From: Pseudomonas alkylphenolica
GTDB lineage: Bacteria > Pseudomonadota > Gammaproteobacteria > Pseudomonadales > Pseudomonadaceae
Length of the DNA stretch: 64,000 nucleotides
Reading direction: 5' to 3'
NCBI RefSeq assembly: GCF_000746525.1
Contig: NZ_CP009048.1
Coordinates: 4,591,501 to 4,655,500 of the forward strand
Part shown: piece by piece, positions 60,550 to 64,000 of the stretch
Position numbering within the stretch: position 1 is the stretch's first letter
Layout: each line of letters opens with the position of its first letter
Position numbers and translations under genes: made by a program
The notes under the pieces: generated by a model
Told to the model about the DNA's origin: nothing
Seen by the model: the letters and a program-made list of their open reading frames with translations, nothing else
Databases searched by the model: none

Positions 60550-62688
60550 ATGTTCGACACGCTCTCCATCCGCCTGAAAATCGTCCTGCTCTCCGGCCTT
60601 TGCCTGCTCGGCGTGGTCGCACTGGTCGTCGGTATCAACCTCTATCAATCGCAGCAGAGCGATGCGCTGGTCGGCGAAGCCAGCACCACCATGCTTACCC
60701 GCAACGTCCAGGCGCTGCTGCAGGCCCGCGCCGGGGAAAAAGCCGAAATGCTGCGGCGCACCTTCAGTGATAGCCAGACCGTTATCATCGCCCTCGCCGA
60801 TCAGGTCCAGGACTTGCAAAGGCTGGCCCGCGAGCGTGGCCTGAGCGCAGGCGATCTACGCGAAGCGATCAACCAGAGCCTGGCCAGCAGCTTCAAACGC
60901 AACCCAAAGGTGCTCGGTATCTGGCTGGCGTTCGAACCCCAGGCCTTGGAAGGTGACGACAGCGCCTTCGCCAACGATGCCAAGCACATGGGCAATGAAA
61001 GCGGTCGTTTCGCCAGCTACTGGAGCCGGGCGCAAGGCGAGTCGCTGAACACTGTGATCAGTGATACCGACCTGAACAAGACCGACATCAACCTCAGCGG
61101 CACGCCCTACAACGTCTGGTACACCTGCTCACGCAACAGTGCCCGCCCTTGCCTGCTCGAACCCTACTCCGACACCGTCGGCGGCAAGCAGGTGCTGATG
61201 ACCAGCATCACCGTGCCACTGCTGCAAAACGGCAAAGTGATCGCCATTGCCGGTGTGGACATTTCCCTCGATACACTCCAGGCTGCTGCCGCCAAGGCCC
61301 AGCAGGAACTGTTCAATGGCGCCGGACATCTGCTGATCGTCGCGCCTAGCGGACTGCTGGCGGCCAATAGTGACGATGCCGCCAAGGTCGGCCAAAACAT
61401 CGGCCAGACCCTCGGCCTGGAAGGCCAGCAGGCCGTGCAGAAACTCGCCGCCAACCAGCCGCTGATCCTTGAGCAGGGCGAAACCATCCGCGCCCTCACC
61501 CCTGTGCAGCCGACGGCCGACAGCAAAACCTGGGGCATCGTCATCGACTTGCCCAGGCAGGTACTGCTGGCGGATGCCATCAGCCTGCAAGACACCCTTG
61601 AGCAGGCCCGCACCAGCGGCACCCTCAAGGTGGTGCTGTTCGCCACCCTGGCCGGTCTTGGCGGCCTGCTGTTGATGTGGCTGACCGCAACCGGCGTGAC
61701 CCGCCCGCTCAATACCGTGGCCAGCATGCTCGAAGACATTGCCAGCGGTGACGGCGACCTCACCCAGCGCCTGCGCTACGCCCGCCAGGACGAACTGGGC
61801 CGCCTGACCTCGGGCTTCAACCGCTTCCTCGACAAGCTGCAGCCGACCATCGCCCAGATCAAGCAGAGCATCACCCAGGCCCGCAGCACTGCAGACCAGT
61901 CTTCGGCCATTGCCCAGCGCACCAGCGAGGGCATGCAGGTGCAGTTCCGCGAAATCGATCAGGTCGCCACCGCTTCCAACGAGATGAGCGCCACTGCCCA
62001 TGACGTCGCCAACAGCGCCGCCAGTGCCGCCGACGCCGCGCGCGGCGCCGACCGTTCGGCCAAGGACGGGATGGCTATCATCGAGCGCAGTACCCGCGAT
62101 ATCACCTTGCTGGCCGATGAGGTGAGCAAAGCCGTGACCGAAGTCGAAGTGCTGGCGCAGAACAGCGAAAAGATCGGCTCGGTGCTGGAGGTAATCCGCA
62201 GCATCGCCGAGCAGACCAACCTGCTGGCGCTCAACGCTGCGATCGAAGCGGCCCGCGCCGGAGAAAGCGGACGCGGCTTTGCCGTGGTCGCCGACGAGGT
62301 GCGCAACCTGGCCCGTCGCACCCAGGATTCGGTCGAAGAAATCCGTCAGGTGATCGAACGCATCCAGAGCAACACCCGCGAGGTGGTGGCGACTATGCAT
62401 TCAAGCCACGGCAAGGCCCAGGAAAACGCCGGACAGATCCACCAGGCGGTCGAAGCCCTGGACCGGATCAGCGAGGCGGTTACGGTCATCAGCGACATGA
62501 ACCTGCAGATCGCCAGCGCCGCCGAACAGCAAAGCGCAGTGGCCGAAGAGGTCAACCGTAATGTCTCGGCGATCCGTGGGGTGACCGAGACGTTGACCGG
62601 ACAAGCCGCTGAGTCGGCGCAGGTGAGCAGCCAGCTCAATACCCTGTCGTCTCAGCAGATGGCGCTGATGGATCAGTTCAGGGTTTGA
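60550..62688 (+). CDS. Methyl-accepting chemotaxis protein with dCache sensor
   Basis: 712 residues from ATG 60550 ([20 protein letters not shown]). Two membrane segments (near 10-33 and 358-382) enclose a large double-cache (dCache_1) ligand domain of about 320 residues with [20 protein letters not shown] and [24 protein letters not shown] and the signalling hairpin follow; the conserved tip is [20 protein letters not shown] then [20 protein letters not shown]. No C-terminal CheR-binding pentapeptide. The ligand cannot be set from sequence; amino acids or polyamines are usual for this shape. Confidence 0.92.
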   Translation: MFDTLSIRLKIVLLSGLCLLGVVALVVGINLYQSQQSDALVGEASTTMLTRNVQALLQARAGEKAEMLRRTFSDSQTVIIALADQVQDLQRLARERGLSAGDLREAINQSLASSFKRNPKVLGIWLAFEPQALEGDDSAFANDAKHMGNESGRFASYWSRAQGESLNTVISDTDLNKTDINLSGTPYNVWYTCSRNSARPCLLEPYSDTVGGKQVLMTSITVPLLQNGKVIAIAGVDISLDTLQAAAAKAQQELFNGAGHLLIVAPSGLLAANSDDAAKVGQNIGQTLGLEGQQAVQKLAANQPLILEQGETIRALTPVQPTADSKTWGIVIDLPRQVLLADAISLQDTLEQARTSGTLKVVLFATLAGLGGLLLMWLTATGVTRPLNTVASMLEDIASGDGDLTQRLRYARQDELGRLTSGFNRFLDKLQPTIAQIKQSITQARSTADQSSAIAQRTSEGMQVQFREIDQVATASNEMSATAHDVANSAASAADAARGADRSAKDGMAIIERSTRDITLLADEVSKAVTEVEVLAQNSEKIGSVLEVIRSIAEQTNLLALNAAIEAARAGESGRGFAVVADEVRNLARRTQDSVEEIRQVIERIQSNTREVVATMHSSHGKAQENAGQIHQAVEALDRISEAVTVISDMNLQIASAAEQQSAVAEEVNRNVSAIRGVTETLTGQAAESAQVSSQLNTLSSQQMALMDQFRV

Positions 62689-62690
62689 GC

Positions 62691-62712
62691 ATCGCGGGGC
62701 AAGCCCGCGCCT
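62691..62712. repeat. Single degenerate REP element
   Basis: atcgcggggcaagcccgcgc, an inverted core with an altered end, just after the chemoreceptor gene. Confidence 0.8.
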
Positions 62713-62730
62713 AGCGCTCAAGACAGTCGA

Positions 62731-63513
62731 TCAGTAACTCAGGTCGACTGTCCCGGCGCGGACGGTATACGGCTTATCAATGGCTGAGCTGAAATCGAAC
62801 TCAAATAGCGCTTTGAAGGTGCGACTTTCCTTGTCCCACTCGACGTTCTTCAGGCTGTAGTTCTCAGCGATATAGCCTCCATGGCCAATGCCGAAGAATC
62901 CGAAGAGTACGGTTTCAGGGTGTTCATTGGAGATATGCAGGACAATCGCTTGCTCCGAGTCAGCGGTGGTTTGCCAGGCATACAGCTTATGGACTCCGGC
63001 ACCGCTGTCTCGAAATGAGAGCCCGCTGGCTTGAAACGATCCGTAGCCTGGGAACACAGGCGGATCCACGGTAGCCGACACTGTTCCAGCCTTGAGGTCC
63101 TTCAGGTCACTGAGCTCGCCGTAGCTTAGTTTCAACGCTCCGTCCGTGATTTTGTACTCCCCGTGCTCGCATTTAACGCTGAACGCGAATTTCAACTCCA
63201 CGGACCATTTTTTTTCACCCCACTTGAAATCGAGCAGCTTCACTTCTTCGGCATAACCTCCTGCGTCCCCAGTGAGGAAAGCAGCTCGGATACCTTTAGC
63301 CCCAGTTTTGATTGAGGTGTCATAGGGAATTCTCAGAAAGATCGCGTCGTAGCGGCCTGCTCCGCCTTGCTGCGCCCAGATGTGAAGCTCGCCGTTCAAC
63401 TTGTAAACATCAAAGTGGGTAGCGTTGAAATTCTTAGCGACTGAGCCAGGCAGATCCAGTGTCGCAGTGGCATAACCGATTGGCAGGTCGGTCTTCAGAT
63501 CAGTGTTTGTCAT
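62731..63513 (-). CDS. Unknown protein made of two related beta-rich halves
   Basis: 260 residues from ATG 63513; the frame extends to 63552 but the first 13 residues look untranslated. No signal peptide or membrane segment. The two halves resemble each other: residues about 10-130 contain GELHIWAQQGGAG, TGDAGGYAEEVKLLDFKWGE, then ITDGALKLSY; residues about 140-260 contain HKLYAWQTTADSE, IGHGGYIAENYSLKNVEWDK, then VRAGTVDLSY. Each half therefore ends in (D/A)G-x-(L/V)-x-LSY. No known family was recognised. It is AT-richer than its neighbours and alone on its strand between the chemoreceptor and arcD. Confidence 0.7.
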   Translation of the reverse strand: MTNTDLKTDLPIGYATATLDLPGSVAKNFNATHFDVYKLNGELHIWAQQGGAGRYDAIFLRIPYDTSIKTGAKGIRAAFLTGDAGGYAEEVKLLDFKWGEKKWSVELKFAFSVKCEHGEYKITDGALKLSYGELSDLKDLKAGTVSATVDPPVFPGYGSFQASGLSFRDSGAGVHKLYAWQTTADSEQAIVLHISNEHPETVLFGFFGIGHGGYIAENYSLKNVEWDKESRTFKALFEFDFSSAIDKPYTVRAGTVDLSY

Positions 63514-63646
63514 GGGGGCTCTCGCAGATCGTCGTTTAGCAATGGCCACCAACGCATGGCGACCGCCTGAGACCCGACGTTAGGCGCTTGGCTTGCACCC
63601 CCACAACTGGCAAAAATGCCAGGTACCCGTGGACCAAAGCAGCAGC

Positions 63647-64000
63647 TTACAAGCTCAACAACCCGCTATAGAGCGCGTAGGCTGCCACGCCCGCCCCCAC
63701 CAGCACTGCCACAAAAATAAGCTTCTCCCAATGGGTAAACAGCGCCTGCCCCTGCTCATGCTTGGCCCGGGCAAACAGGATCACCCCCGGCGCATACAAC
63801 AGGGCCGAAAGCAGCAGGTACTTCAAGCCGCCGGCATACAACAGCCAGATCGCGTAGACCAGGGCGACCCCGGCAATCAAAAAATCCTTGCGCCGCCGGC
63901 CGGCATGACCTTCATAAGTCTCGCCGCGCACCGCCAGCAACACCGCATACGCCGCCGACCACAAGTAAGGCACCAGGATCATCGACGAAGCCAGGTAGAT
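63647..64000 (-). CDS. arcD: Arginine/ornithine antiporter, 3' part
   Basis: The gene runs off the right edge, so only the last 117 codons are present, starting IYLASSMILVPYLWSAAYAV. Four membrane segments remain, and the ending HWEKLIFVAVLVGAGVAAYA is typical of ArcD. It exchanges arginine for ornithine in the arginine deiminase pathway. The remaining arc genes should lie on the far side. Confidence 0.9.
   Translation of the reverse strand: MYLASSMILVPYLWSAAYAVLLAVRGETYEGHAGRRRKDFLIAGVALVYAIWLLYAGGLKYLLLSALLYAPGVILFARAKHEQGQALFTHWEKLIFVAVLVGAGVAAYALYSGLLSL

Overview
The window is a high-GC gammaproteobacterial chromosome segment, almost certainly from the Pseudomonas putida group. Three things point there: the gene order (purL-mltF-tadA-multicopper oxidase-guaA-guaB-xseA, then leuA-eda-pgl-zwf-hexR-oprB-gtsDCBA-gtrS-gltR-glk-edd-gap), the putida-type REP element (core gtgggagcgggcttgccc) at eleven loci, and the heme locus followed by arcD. 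No tRNA, rRNA, CRISPR array or insertion sequence was seen. The monalysin-like toxin gene suggests a lineage near P. entomophila, but the species cannot be fixed from this sequence alone.

Left part (1-23300): a NUDIX hydrolase, an L,D-transpeptidase, a YqfO-like protein, purL, mltF, tadA and a Tat-exported multicopper oxidase. An accessory block follows with an amino-acid permease, a PuuC-type aldehyde dehydrogenase, a GntR/FadR regulator, a soluble cache-domain protein, an exported SnoaL-like protein and a YcgJ-like protein. Then come guaA/guaB, a zinc-ribbon protein, a TauE/SafE exporter divergent from a LysR regulator whose C-terminus is encoded by a REP pair, xseA and an M23 peptidase.

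Middle (23300-34600): the most unusual region. It is a minus-strand type VI secretion (T6SS) effector operon, vgrG - DUF4123 adaptor - VasX-like pore-forming effector. It is followed by four paralogous membrane proteins (presumed immunity proteins) alternating with three orphan copies of the effector's C-terminal tip. The orphan tips are broken: two share a one-base deletion, one has a nonsense codon and a frameshift. The immunity genes look intact and are mosaic. A 473-bp stretch is identical between the first and last modules. This looks like a polymorphic-toxin tip/immunity array at a VasX-type effector, shaped by unequal recombination and gene conversion.

Right part (34900-64000): leuA, preceded by a probable leucine-rich leader peptide; a monalysin-family beta-pore-forming toxin; then the full Entner-Doudoroff and glucose-uptake regulon (eda, pgl, zwf, hexR, mutarotase, oprB, gtsABCD, gtrS/gltR, glk, edd, gap) with visible HexR-type operators. 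A Fur-boxed sigma/anti-sigma/TonB receptor/heme oxygenase locus follows, then a DUF454 membrane protein, a chemoreceptor, an unknown protein built of two related halves, and the 3' end of arcD. Glucose enters through OprB and the Gts ABC transporter, is phosphorylated by Glk and oxidised by Zwf/Pgl, and is split by Edd/Eda. Gap takes the triose phosphate onward; HexR and GtrS/GltR set expression.
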